From positions 1 to 64,000 of the forward strand of contig JAGAJA010000107.1 of the NCBI GenBank assembly GCA_017829075.1: DNA of 64,000 nt, in the 5' to 3' direction. The notes under the pieces are model-generated. The model searched no databases, had not been told where the DNA came from, and saw nothing but the letters and a program-made list of their open reading frames with translations. The translations under genes and the position numbers were made by a program. Every line of letters begins with the position of its first letter. The first letter of the stretch is position 1. Source of the DNA: Oscillospiraceae bacterium (lineage in GTDB: Bacteria > Bacillota_A > Clostridia > Oscillospirales > Ruminococcaceae). Below, in pieces: positions 1 to 8,279 of the stretch.

Positions 1-2
1 CC

Positions 3-677
3 AAAAAGCAAAAAGTATTTGTTTATGAAAAAGGACAAGGTTTAGTTCAGGTTCAAGATAAAAAGGCTATTGCGGACGCTCAGAAAGAGTATGATGATGT
101 TCAGAATGAGATAAAGAAAGCAGAGATTGATAAACAAATAGACGCTCTCGAAAAACAGAATGAATCACTAGATAAACAAATTGAGGGTTGGAACGAGTAT
201 AAAGATCAATTCTCTAATATGGAGAATGATGTCAAAGACACTTTGACCGTTGAACAGGCTAAGAAAGCTCTCAATACTGATGAAAAGGGCTTGCTTTCTC
301 TGGATGAAAAGACAGTCAATGGTATTCGTGATGGTCTGGCAGAGGCTGTTTATAAGAAGAACGTTGAGGATAATAAGGATAATAAAAAGTATGTAACCGT
401 TGATATGGATACATACTTGAAACAGTTGGGTGCGACTGTTTCTTGGGCTGAGTTCCAGAACATGGCAAATAATCTTATGTCAACTACTTCAACAATAACT
501 CCTTTAAGTAATAACAGTACGATTAATAATGCTCAAACAGTTAATAATAACAAGACGATTAATTCAACGTTCCAGTTTAATATTTATGATGCTTCTGACC
601 CTCAAAAGGTTGTAAATGAGGTTAGAGGATATATGAAACAATTACTGACAGAAACGATAAATAGTACTAAGTGGTAA
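3..677 (+). CDS. Phage tail tape measure protein, C-terminal part
   Basis: The frame is open from the first bases of the window, so this is the 3' end of a longer gene; the methionine at 219 is internal. Residues from the window edge form a charged coiled coil rich in Lys, Glu and Gln with repeated LEKQN/LDKQI heptads. An Asn/Thr-rich low-complexity stretch follows, then a closing segment with DPQKVVNEVRGYM, a kind of ending common on tape measure proteins (DPxxVxxxVR). Tape measure proteins set tail length and line the tail tube. Position directly before the tail-tip genes agrees. The call rests on the tail of the protein and context only. Confidence 0.75.
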   Translation, partial: KKQKVFVYEKGQGLVQVQDKKAIADAQKEYDDVQNEIKKAEIDKQIDALEKQNESLDKQIEGWNEYKDQFSNMENDVKDTLTVEQAKKALNTDEKGLLSLDEKTVNGIRDGLAEAVYKKNVEDNKDNKKYVTVDMDTYLKQLGATVSWAEFQNMANNLMSTTSTITPLSNNSTINNAQTVNNNKTINSTFQFNIYDASDPQKVVNEVRGYMKQLLTETINSTKW

Positions 678-697
678 GCAGGCTATTGTAGAAATAA

Positions 698-738
698 GGA
701 TAATATTAAAAGAAATTTTAGTTCTTTTAATATTATCC
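698..738 (+). terminator. Perfect 17-bp inverted repeat after the tape measure gene
   Basis: Bases 698-714 and 722-738 are exact reverse complements around a 7-base loop. The hairpin starts 20 bases after the tape measure stop. The following T-run is weak, so termination may be partial. It separates the tail operon from the promoter-bearing cassette. Confidence 0.6.
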
Positions 739-759
739 CAATTTTCTAAAAATAATGGG

Positions 760-788
760 TTGACAATTTAAATTGGTTGGTATATAAT
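760..788 (+). promoter_or_regulatory. Consensus sigma-70 promoter of the moron-like cassette
   Basis: TTGACA at 760-765 and TATAAT at 783-788 with exactly 17 bases between them: both hexamers match the consensus fully. It lies in the gap after the hairpin at 698-738 and reads into the gene at 825. A perfect vegetative promoter inside a late tail operon suggests expression in the lysogen. Confidence 0.85.
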
Positions 789-824
789 GTATGTAGACGA
801 ATGATATTTATTGAGGTGCTGAAT

Positions 825-1076
825 ATGGAACAATTAAATTGGTTGCAATCTATTTCGGTGGGGGTAAATAAAGATAAGAGTATTATAAAAGTAGAATTTT
901 TTTCATCAACAAAAGGTTTATTAGATGATAAGAGTGATGAGTGTAGTTCCTTTGTTGTTCCTGTTGAAAACTATAATGCTGTTATTAGATTGTTGATTAA
1001 GGCAGGAAAGCAAATTGAAAAAGATTTACAATTAAATCTGCATATAGATGATAAGGGTGATGATTATGGAAATTAA
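825..1076 (+). CDS. Unknown 83-residue protein, first gene of moron-like cassette
   Basis: I do not recognise this protein. The start is the ATG at 825, eight bases after GAGGTG; an upstream in-frame ATG at 777 lies within the promoter -10 region and cannot be used from that promoter. The sequence looks like a small soluble alpha/beta protein: NWLQSISVGVNKDKS and KVEFFSSTKG suggest beta strands, and a helix follows near residues 50-66. No signal peptide or membrane segment is seen. It overlaps the next gene by 11 bases, which points to coupled translation. It is very AT-rich, like the next two genes. The function is open; position in a promoter-bearing insert suggests a lysogen-benefit gene. 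Confidence 0.75.
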   Translation: MEQLNWLQSISVGVNKDKSIIKVEFFSSTKGLLDDKSDECSSFVVPVENYNAVIRLLIKAGKQIEKDLQLNLHIDDKGDDYGN

Positions 1077-1548
1077 TTCAAAGATTTTTTTTGATGAATA
1101 TAATATGAATTATAATATAGGAAATTATGTTTCTACATCACAAAAAATTTGTCAAATAATAAAAAAAATATTTGGTAGATATAAAAACCAATCTTTCTTG
1201 TATGTAGGTAAAAATCAGCGAATTGATTATAAAGCAGATATAGCTCATTTAAAAGCAATATCGTTAGTCCCTTTCCGCGATTATCAATACGAATATGAAA
1301 TAGTTTTAGAAAAAGGTTTTACTTTTGATGGTGGATATGTAGTAAAAGCATATTATTATTTAAAATCAAAGCAAATTTGGTTTGTTTTGAATGATATAAA
1401 TTATGAAATCCGCCGTAATTTTACTAAAAAAGCACTTGATACATGGGAATCGTTTGGTGGAGAAATAATACCAATTGTAACATCTGTTTCGAGATTTGAT
1501 AAAACTACAATGCCCGGAGGGGCAATTGAACTAAAGGTGGGACATTAA
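1066..1548 (+). CDS. Unknown 160-residue protein, second gene of moron-like cassette
   Basis: Not recognised. The ATG at 1066 follows AAGGGTGA at a normal distance and overlaps the previous gene; an in-frame ATG at 1048 has no such site. The protein is basic and aromatic-rich (many Tyr, Phe and Lys), with strands such as YEYEIVLEKGFTFDGG and VVKAYYYLKSKQIWFVLND, so it is probably a compact beta-rich fold. No transmembrane segment or known catalytic motif is visible. Its stop overlaps the next start as TAATG, so three products are probably made together. It could be a nucleic-acid or protein binder partnered with the HEPN-like protein; that is a guess from adjacency only. Confidence 0.75.
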   Translation: MEINSKIFFDEYNMNYNIGNYVSTSQKICQIIKKIFGRYKNQSFLYVGKNQRIDYKADIAHLKAISLVPFRDYQYEYEIVLEKGFTFDGGYVVKAYYYLKSKQIWFVLNDINYEIRRNFTKKALDTWESFGGEIIPIVTSVSRFDKTTMPGGAIELKVGH

Positions 1549-1934
1549 TGCCAACGGTTGAAGAACATGAAAAGAAATTCCAACATAATAGAAATCTAGT
1601 TTCATATCTTCGGAATACAGAATATCAAGACTGGCAAATTACGGCTTGCTTTTATGCCGCTCTACATATAGTACAATCGTGTTTACATTCTGAAAAACAT
1701 ATTTTGGACGATAATTTACTTAGTCATAAAGATACTCAACTAATCATCAGAAAAAATTTTCCAGAAGTATTGTGCGATTATACAAGCTTATTAGAATTAA
1801 GTTATACATCTCGATATCAATCACTTAACGATATATTGTCTGTTGACTTAAACGATGCTGAAACACATCTCCAAAACATAATAGATGAATGTGAATCTTT
1901 GCGAAAACATCGACAAAAAGCGATAATTAAATAA
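1548..1934 (+). CDS. HEPN-like protein, third gene of moron-like cassette
   Basis: 128 residues, all helical in appearance. The segment DWQITACFYAALHIV near residues 25-40, then a SHKDTQ helix and a later YTSRYQSLND segment match the layout I associate with small HEPN-fold proteins (DWxxxxxFYxALH, SHxxR, SRYxxL). HEPN proteins include toxin and antiviral RNases, but the usual R-x4-6-H catalytic motif is not clearly present, so RNase activity should not be assumed. The start overlaps the previous stop by one base. A strong terminator follows. The family call is from memory of motif patterns and needs a profile search. Confidence 0.6.
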   Translation: MPTVEEHEKKFQHNRNLVSYLRNTEYQDWQITACFYAALHIVQSCLHSEKHILDDNLLSHKDTQLIIRKNFPEVLCDYTSLLELSYTSRYQSLNDILSVDLNDAETHLQNIIDECESLRKHRQKAIIK

Positions 1935-1940
1935 ATACAA

Positions 1941-1970
1941 GACGTGTTATAAAAATAGCACGTCTTTTTC
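1941..1970 (+). terminator. Intrinsic terminator closing the moron-like cassette
   Basis: A 10-bp stem (1941-1950 with 1955-1964, one G-U pair) with an AAAA loop, followed directly by TTTTT at 1965-1969. It lies seven bases after the HEPN-like gene. Together with the promoter at 760-788 it makes the three-gene block a self-contained transcription unit inside the tail operon. Confidence 0.9.
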
Positions 1971-2004
1971 TATATAAATATAAAAAAAGAAAGGAGTTGT
2001 CATA

Positions 2005-3945
2005 ATGGTTTGTTCACCAACAAACGCTTATCCAAATAATAATTGCGTTGATGGAAATAATTTTAATATGAGAATTACGTTCAATGGCGATTATATAGTA
2101 GGAGTACATTTCTTCATTTACGATTATATTAATGAAAATGTAGTAAAATCTTGGTCAGATTATGGTGTATCTACTAAAGGTTATTGTAATGGAGAAGAAA
2201 TAAAATCTACTAATATCAGTAATTTGGCTCAAAATAAAGAATATGTGTGGAGAGCGAAATTTTTTGAAAAAGTAGATATTGATAATGGATATTATCCTGA
2301 TGTCTATTCATCGGAAGGAACGGTTGAAAAAAATCCTATTACTAAAATAACCGTAGTAAAATCTGAATATACTACTACATCAAATGACGTTTTTATTACA
2401 GTTGAGCCAAATTTGGATATAACTGTTCCGTGTTATATTTATGTACAAAATGATGAAGATGAATTTGAACGTAGATTAGTAACCAATTATCATAAAACCA
2501 AAGGTGTACTAAAATTAGATTCTGCATACGACACAAAACCTTCAGAAGGTACAGAGATGTATCTAAGTACTATTAAATTTACATCTTCGCGTTTAAAAAC
2601 CTTGATTTCAAAGACTGCAACACTTCCTATAAAAAAAGGTTTAAATATTGATACAGGAAGTCATTGGCGTGGCGATTATGATGGTACGGGCGAAGAAAAA
2701 TATATTCATAATACTTTTATTGTAATTAATGATACATATTATGAAATTGATTATTATGATTATCAGACTGGTTTGTTGTCAACGGGTGATGATACTCCTG
2801 AAATTGAAGAGGGAACTCCTTATCAGATATATCAATCGTTTGTTATTTCTCCATATTATTATTTTACAACCAAACCAACTCCTACTATAACTCCTAAAAT
2901 GACTTTTGTAAACGAGGTTATTAAATGTGAAGCCAGCATTAGTGCAACAGGTAATTTTCCTGTAAAATATTTTTATTGGTCAATTTATAAAGATGATATT
3001 TTAGTAAATCAGAGTGAAAAAATATGGTCTGGTAGATTAGAGTATATATTTAGAGAGCTTGAAAGTAATGCAACTTATACCGGAAAAATTACAGTTGTAA
3101 CACAAGATAATATCGAAGTTACAAGTGATTTTGCTAATTGTACTATCTGGGCTGGGGTAGTGGGTATTACAGATTTAACAGCATCATTAGATAATTCTAA
3201 AAACGCAGTAACGCTTACTTGGAAAAATGCGACAGGAGTTGTTCCCACTGGTTACATGATTTTGAGAAAAGATTCAGATAATAATATTCAATATCTTGAA
3301 ACTGTTCAACAAAAATCTCTTACAAAATATGTAGATTATTCTTGTGGAAGTAATACTACTTATCAATATATAGTTGTTCCTAAAATGTCAGATATGGTTT
3401 ATCAACAAGCTACTGTTTCAATCACAACGAAATTTGATAGTTGGGCAATATATTTTCTTGCAGAAGTTCCTTATTCAAGACCGAGTGAATCTATTACAGA
3501 TGTTAAAATATATTATGACTATATGTATGGGGATAAGCAGTTTAAAGTAACGGATAGATGGAAAATTGAGATTGCGCCAAAAGTTGATAATATTGTTCAA
3601 AACTTAAAACGAGATAAAAAGGATGTATATAAAGGGAAACCGGCTGTTACATATGGAAATATGAATTATGATTCTTTTACATTGAGTTTCATATTGGGTA
3701 ATCTTTCATGTTGGGACAATGAGCTTATAAATACAGATTATCAAACATTCCAAAAATGGAAAAACGATGTTGGAAGTACACATAATGTTTTGATAAAAGA
3801 TACTCACGGAGCTGTCTGGTTTGGGGTAATCACAGAACATAGTCATACTCCTGATTATGGCGGTGGCAATTATCAATTTTATACTATTGATATTGATTTC
3901 GTTCAAACGAGAGATATGTGTAACACTCGCATATTAACAGATTGA
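2005..3945 (+). CDS. Phage tail-tip structural protein (distal-tail-like, with fibronectin-III-like domains)
   Basis: 646 residues, ATG after AAGGAG. The middle of the protein holds beta-sandwich segments of fibronectin-III type: residues about 300-395 (tracts like VKYFYWSIYKDD) and 395-480 (ITDLTASLDNSKNAVTLTWKN, cut here for length). The C-terminal 170 residues, with WAIYFLAEVPYSRP and NYQFYTIDIDFVQTRD, look like a tail-tip core domain. The gene follows the tape measure gene (after the inserted cassette) and precedes the hub-like gene, the usual place of Dit-type proteins. It is the large tail-tip component that probably joins the tail tube to the fibres. Exact family not assigned. Confidence 0.65.
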   Translation: MVCSPTNAYPNNNCVDGNNFNMRITFNGDYIVGVHFFIYDYINENVVKSWSDYGVSTKGYCNGEEIKSTNISNLAQNKEYVWRAKFFEKVDIDNGYYPDVYSSEGTVEKNPITKITVVKSEYTTTSNDVFITVEPNLDITVPCYIYVQNDEDEFERRLVTNYHKTKGVLKLDSAYDTKPSEGTEMYLSTIKFTSSRLKTLISKTATLPIKKGLNIDTGSHWRGDYDGTGEEKYIHNTFIVINDTYYEIDYYDYQTGLLSTGDDTPEIEEGTPYQIYQSFVISPYYYFTTKPTPTITPKMTFVNEVIKCEASISATGNFPVKYFYWSIYKDDILVNQSEKIWSGRLEYIFRELESNATYTGKITVVTQDNIEVTSDFANCTIWAGVVGITDLTASLDNSKNAVTLTWKNATGVVPTGYMILRKDSDNNIQYLETVQQKSLTKYVDYSCGSNTTYQYIVVPKMSDMVYQQATVSITTKFDSWAIYFLAEVPYSRPSESITDVKIYYDYMYGDKQFKVTDRWKIEIAPKVDNIVQNLKRDKKDVYKGKPAVTYGNMNYDSFTLSFILGNLSCWDNELINTDYQTFQKWKNDVGSTHNVLIKDTHGAVWFGVITEHSHTPDYGGGNYQFYTIDIDFVQTRDMCNTRILTD

Positions 3946-3955
3946 GGTGATGGAC

Positions 3956-5134
3956 GTGGAATATTATGATGTCTATGATCAAAATTATATACGTTTGGCA
4001 AAAAACGAAAACAAAATTGTATTGTGTAAAGTTGAAGTGTTAGATCATTCTGAATATGTAATTTGTGATATTACCGATGATATAATCGTAGATAGTGATA
4101 ATTATTCAAAAACATATGAGCAGGGGACACAAAGCAAATTAAGCTTTGATATTTATAATAGAGATAATAAATACACCATAAATGAAAATAGCCCTTTCTG
4201 GTTTGATACTAAATTTAAATTCTACAAAGGATTAAAAGATGATTATACGGGGGATATATATTGGTTTAGTAAAGGTATATTTACGACCATCAATGTTTCA
4301 CAAGAAGACGATATTATATCTGTAAATGCTGTTGATAAATTTGGCTTGCTTACTTCCGAAACAGGCGGGGCTTGTCTTGAAAATGCTACAAAAATTAGTC
4401 TTGGTGACGAAGTAGGTCAGATGTTTATAGATATGCTATCACAAGATAAGGGCAACCAGAAACCTACTGACCCAATTCCTCCTATAATAGATTTTGATAC
4501 ACGTCATATTGAACTAGGTGAAGACTTGGAATTGAGTACAGGAGCGTATTTCGGAGATGTATTTACTGACTTAGCATATAGTCTAAGATGTAGATTGAAA
4601 TATGATAATTTTGGACACTTGGTTTTAACAAGAGGAACAAGTGATTTTGAATTTTCAAGTAAGGCAGCAATGTGGGTATTTGATGATAACATGACGGCAG
4701 AGTTTTTATCTGCGAGTGTCGATTATGATTTTTCTAATGTAAAAAACAGAGTTACTGTGTGGGGAGAAAATTTTGATGGAGTAAGTTTTCTTGCTGTTGC
4801 CGAAAATGATAATCCAAAATCTCCGGTAAGAATTAGTTTGGTAGGATATAGAGTTGCAAATACAGTTGAAGATATGTTTGGGTATGAACAAGAAAACGTA
4901 GATGCTTATGCCGAAAAATATCTCCAAATGAAATCTATTGTCGGATTGGGTGTCAAGGTAAATTGTACTATGTTACCTCATTTAGATGTTGAAGACGTTG
5001 TTATTGTAAGAAATGAGAAATTAGGGTTAGACGATAAGAGATTTTTAATAAGTGAAATTACAATAAATGGACATGAAATGACGCTTTCATTGACTAATAT
5101 TGACAGTATTCCGTATTGTAAGGAATTTAATTAA
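3956..5134 (+). CDS. Phage tail-tip/hub-like protein
   Basis: About 392 residues. GTG at 3956 is six bases after GAGGTG and is my preferred start; GTG 3947 and ATG 3950 lie in frame but overlap the ribosome site itself. N-terminal segments such as YSKTYEQGTQSKLSFDIYN and SPFWFDTKFKFYKG resemble the beta-rich hub domain of tail-associated proteins (gp27/Tal-type), followed by a second domain (TISLGDEVGQMF region) and a C-terminal strand-rich part. I see no peptidase motif. Four bases separate it functionally from the upstream gene, consistent with a tail-tip operon. Function is inferred mainly from gene order. Confidence 0.6.
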   Translation: MEYYDVYDQNYIRLAKNENKIVLCKVEVLDHSEYVICDITDDIIVDSDNYSKTYEQGTQSKLSFDIYNRDNKYTINENSPFWFDTKFKFYKGLKDDYTGDIYWFSKGIFTTINVSQEDDIISVNAVDKFGLLTSETGGACLENATKISLGDEVGQMFIDMLSQDKGNQKPTDPIPPIIDFDTRHIELGEDLELSTGAYFGDVFTDLAYSLRCRLKYDNFGHLVLTRGTSDFEFSSKAAMWVFDDNMTAEFLSASVDYDFSNVKNRVTVWGENFDGVSFLAVAENDNPKSPVRISLVGYRVANTVEDMFGYEQENVDAYAEKYLQMKSIVGLGVKVNCTMLPHLDVEDVVIVRNEKLGLDDKRFLISEITINGHEMTLSLTNIDSIPYCKEFN

Positions 5135-5145
5135 GGCGGTGAAAC

Positions 5146-6564
5146 ATGGCAGATAATAATGTAGAATTGCTCAAACAAGCAATTATAGGTATACATAAGA
5201 AAACAGATAAAGAAAAAGTTGAAAACTCAATAAATGTTAAGCCAGCAAAAGTAATTGGCATTGATGAAGATACATATAAAGTGTTTGTATATTTTATTGA
5301 TGACGTTAATCAACAGATGTACACTTTTTATAATAAAAGTGGAGAAGTTCTTTCTGAGGGTGACAATGTAAGAATTTACTATACTACAAACCCGGCTAAA
5401 GGTTGGATCGGGGCTAGATGTGGTGAACCTGATATAAGGATATGGGGTGGCGAAGGCGTAGGAAGAAAATCAGAGTGGGACGATACATCTGAATATTTCA
5501 ACTGCTATGAAGGCAGTGGAAGAAATATTGCTGGAGATAAAGATAAAACGTGGGCTATGTATGCTACCGCTAGAGGATATAAAACTAAAGCAACTGGAAG
5601 CTGTTCCACCTCTGAAGGAGAAGAAACAATAGCCTCTAACAGTTGGTCTCACGCCGAAGGATATCACACGACTGCAAGTGGAGCAGAGGCTCATGCTGAG
5701 GGTAATTACACGCAAGCAACAGCAATGGCTGCTCATGCAGAGGGTTATTATGCGAAAGCAACATTTGAGTGTTCTCACGCGGAAGGACGAAGCACAACAG
5801 CGTCTGGATCTAGCTCTCATGCAGAGGGTTGTGGTTCGACTGCTAGTGGAACTAATGGTTCTCACGCCGAGGGTCTTTATACGAAAGCTAGTGGTGCGAA
5901 CTCTCACGCCGAAGGAAGTTATACTAAAGCAGAAGATTATGGTTCTCATGCGGAAGGAGTAAATTCGGTTGCACATGGTTATGCCTCTCATGCTGAGGGA
6001 AATTATACAAAAGCTTTAGGTGAAGATTCGCATACCGAAGGTCGGGGTACAGAAGTTCCGGAGTATAATCCTGTTAATGATAGTAAAACAACCGGTGCTC
6101 ATGCAGAGGGAAACTATACAAAAGCAAATGCTTACTCTGCTCATGCTGAAGGGTCTTATACAGTTGCTGGTGGTAATAATTCTCACGCTGAAGGTACTTA
6201 CTGCGAGGCAAATAATGCAAATAGTCATGCTGGAGGCTCTTATTCCAAAGCAAACGTGGATATGGGTTTTGTTCATGGTAATTATATTATAGTTCAAGAC
6301 GAAACATATGTTGAAGTAGATGGATGGAAATATAAAATGCCAAAATCCGCATTAGGGTCATTTAATGATTATTCTAATACTGACCTAATATTTATGATAG
6401 GAAACGGAACATCAGAAAATAACAGACAAAATGCGTTTGCAGTTGATAAAGAAGGATATATTTATTGTGCTGGAATAAAAGAAAGCGGTGGTTCTTCCAG
6501 TTCGTTATTTGTACCTTATACTACTGCTGATGCTGACGCTGCGTTTGACGAGATAATGTTGTAA
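5146..6564 (+). CDS. Phage fibre protein with SHAEG (YadA-head-like) repeats
   Basis: 472 residues. Residues 1-115 form a base domain with an OB-like stretch (AKVIGIDEDTYKVFVYF). From about 165 to 385 the protein is made of some fourteen repeats of roughly 14-17 residues, each built on SHAEG or AHAEG followed by YTxAxG. This is the left-handed beta-roll repeat of trimeric adhesin heads (YadA/Hep_Hag) and of some phage fibres. A globular end domain closes the protein (DNRQNAFAVDKEG-type strand, then ADADAAFDEIML). It is probably a homotrimeric tail fibre or cell-wall-binding adhesin. ATG at 5146 follows AAGGCGGTG. One repeat near residue 365 is degenerate (SHAGG). Confidence 0.8.
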   Translation: MADNNVELLKQAIIGIHKKTDKEKVENSINVKPAKVIGIDEDTYKVFVYFIDDVNQQMYTFYNKSGEVLSEGDNVRIYYTTNPAKGWIGARCGEPDIRIWGGEGVGRKSEWDDTSEYFNCYEGSGRNIAGDKDKTWAMYATARGYKTKATGSCSTSEGEETIASNSWSHAEGYHTTASGAEAHAEGNYTQATAMAAHAEGYYAKATFECSHAEGRSTTASGSSSHAEGCGSTASGTNGSHAEGLYTKASGANSHAEGSYTKAEDYGSHAEGVNSVAHGYASHAEGNYTKALGEDSHTEGRGTEVPEYNPVNDSKTTGAHAEGNYTKANAYSAHAEGSYTVAGGNNSHAEGTYCEANNANSHAGGSYSKANVDMGFVHGNYIIVQDETYVEVDGWKYKMPKSALGSFNDYSNTDLIFMIGNGTSENNRQNAFAVDKEGYIYCAGIKESGGSSSSLFVPYTTADADAAFDEIML

Positions 6565-6568
6565 GGAG

Positions 6569-7174
6569 GTGCTTGATATAGTACAAAATTATGTTGATGA
6601 GGAATATATTAAAGAAATTCTTAGGAAATTAAAGGTATGGATTGACACAGACAAAAATATAGCATTGAAGAAAGTTTTAAATAAAGATAATTCTTTGATG
6701 TTTTATAAAAATCCAAATGCTGTTGAAACAGATACTCCAGAGTTTAAAATTGATTTGCCAGTAGAGTATTTCTTAGACCAAACACAGACATCTTTTATCT
6801 CAGAGTTTACATGGAGTGATACCGCATATCCAGAATCAATAAATCCTAATTTAGATGGGCTTCCGGTTTTCGTACTTGCTGTTAAAGGAGCTGACGATTC
6901 CATTTCTTACAGTTTCATCAATATGAAATCTTTGATGAATGTTTATCAGGCTTCAACAAATGTTAGTACTGTAACAATTTCCATTGACGAAAATACTAAC
7001 ACAATATCTGCAATTGCGAATTTATCAAGTGATAACGGAAACGCTCTGACCGTTGGAACAGACGGTGGATTATATGTTTCTGAAACAGATTTAACGGCAT
7101 TACAAACACAAATTCAATTACTTAGTGATAGAGTTAAAACTCTTGAAAATCTATTGTCTAATACCGAAAGTTAA
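6569..7174 (+). CDS. Phage fibre/baseplate protein, unknown, with unusual start
   Basis: About 200 residues, not recognised beyond phage context. Middle segments (FISEFTWSDTAYPESINPN, FVLAVKGADDSISYSF) suggest a beta-rich head domain, and the end (LQTQIQLLSDRVKTLENLL) is a short coiled coil, so it is probably a trimeric fibre part. The start is odd: the only standard in-frame codon is GTG 6569, which is itself part of the AAGGAGGTG ribosome site. ATA at 6578 sits eight bases after GGAGG and may be the true start. Five bases after the upstream stop, re-initiation is another option. The end coordinate is secure. Confidence 0.7.
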   Translation: MLDIVQNYVDEEYIKEILRKLKVWIDTDKNIALKKVLNKDNSLMFYKNPNAVETDTPEFKIDLPVEYFLDQTQTSFISEFTWSDTAYPESINPNLDGLPVFVLAVKGADDSISYSFINMKSLMNVYQASTNVSTVTISIDENTNTISAIANLSSDNGNALTVGTDGGLYVSETDLTALQTQIQLLSDRVKTLENLLSNTES

Positions 7175-7191
7175 TTTAAGGAGTGAACAAT

Positions 7192-7884
7192 ATGGCATTA
7201 TATTTTACAGCATATGCCACTAAAAATGGCGCATATAAAGCAAATAAAAAAATGCCCGCTGGTTCTCCTGCGGGTATTATTGTACATAGCACCGGTGCAA
7301 ACAATCCTAATTTGAAACGCTATGTAAACTGTCCATCAATTTGTGGTGAGAATATTTACAAAAACTATTTTGATTCCGCTAGTTTAAGCGTATGTCCTCA
7401 TGGCGTTATTGGCAAGGATAAAAACGGAAATGTAAAGGCTGCAAAAATTCTCCCGTGGAATATTTGCTGCTGGGGTTGTGACAGCGGCAAGAAAGGAAGC
7501 TACAATTACAGTCCAGCTTATATTCAGATTGAAATATGTGAAGATGGATTAACTGATAAAAAATACTTTGATGATGCTTTTACTCTTATGGCTAAGGTTT
7601 GTAATTATCTTATGAGGGTTTACCCTACTATCAAATTAGATAATATAATTAGTCATAAAGAGGCTTGTGCAAGAGGATATGCTTCTAACCACGGTGACTG
7701 CGACCACTGGCTTGCAAAATTTGGCAAGGATATGAATTGGTTCAGAAAGCTTGTTGAAGGTAATGGTAAAACGGTTCAAAAGTATGATGTTGTAGCTCAT
7801 AAAGTAATTGACGAAAGTGACCTTGAAACAACAAAGAAAAATCTCAAAACTATGGGTTTTGAAGTTTCAACCACTAAAATATGA
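7192..7884 (+). CDS. Phage endolysin, N-acetylmuramoyl-L-alanine amidase
   Basis: 230 residues. It has the zinc amidase (Amidase_2/PGRP) layout: IIVHSTGA near residue 25 gives the first zinc histidine, a central strand AYIQIEICEDG holds the expected glutamate, and ISHKEACARG plus GDCDHWL give the later histidines, the last being the second zinc ligand. It cuts the amide bond between muramic acid and the stem peptide at lysis. The ATG at 7192 follows AAGGAG at 7178; an upstream GTG at 7183 is too close to that site. The C-terminal 45 residues (YDVVAHKVIDESDLE) look like a small wall-binding or linker module. Holin and XhlA-like genes follow immediately. Confidence 0.9.
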   Translation: MALYFTAYATKNGAYKANKKMPAGSPAGIIVHSTGANNPNLKRYVNCPSICGENIYKNYFDSASLSVCPHGVIGKDKNGNVKAAKILPWNICCWGCDSGKKGSYNYSPAYIQIEICEDGLTDKKYFDDAFTLMAKVCNYLMRVYPTIKLDNIISHKEACARGYASNHGDCDHWLAKFGKDMNWFRKLVEGNGKTVQKYDVVAHKVIDESDLETTKKNLKTMGFEVSTTKI

Positions 7885-7893
7885 GGTGACAAT

Positions 7894-8277
7894 ATGAATG
7901 AAATAATGAATATAGTAATTGCCAACCTTACTATGGTTGGCGTTTTTCTTGTGCCTTTGGCATTAATGAGAGCTGCTGACATTGCTCTTGGAACTGCGAT
8001 CGCAAAGAAAAACAAAGTTCGGTGGGATTGGAAGAAGTTCTTATGGGGATTGTTTTATACCTTATGCTTTTTACTTGGAACGGGTTTGTTTGTAACAAGC
8101 ATTAGTATGATTGTTCCTCTGATTGAAGTATATGGTATCGTTGCTGATGAAGCAGTATTAACAGCACTTAACGAGATAAGTTCTGTTGCAGTGTGCTTAA
8201 TTATTCTGAGTGTAACTGTTACCTCTTATGGCAAAGATTGTTTTGGCAAGATTAAAACGCTTGTCGGGAAGGGGTAA
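7894..8277 (+). CDS. Phage holin
   Basis: 127 residues with three likely membrane segments: about residues 10-30 (VGVFLVPLALM), 50-75 (LFYTLCFLLGTGLF) and 90-112 (SSVAVCLIILSVTV). A basic loop (AKKNKVRWDWKK) separates the first two and the C-terminus is lysine-rich, as expected for a pore-forming holin. It lies nine bases after the amidase gene, with GAGGTG before the ATG, and two bases before the XhlA-like gene. The holin call is from topology and position; no family was identified with certainty. Confidence 0.8.
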   Translation: MNEIMNIVIANLTMVGVFLVPLALMRAADIALGTAIAKKNKVRWDWKKFLWGLFYTLCFLLGTGLFVTSISMIVPLIEVYGIVADEAVLTALNEISSVAVCLIILSVTVTSYGKDCFGKIKTLVGKG

Positions 8278-8279
8278 TT

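Noticed and set aside
5678..6292. Extra frames within the SHAEG repeat region
   Set aside because: Repetitive DNA keeps several frames open; only one frame gives the ordered repeats.
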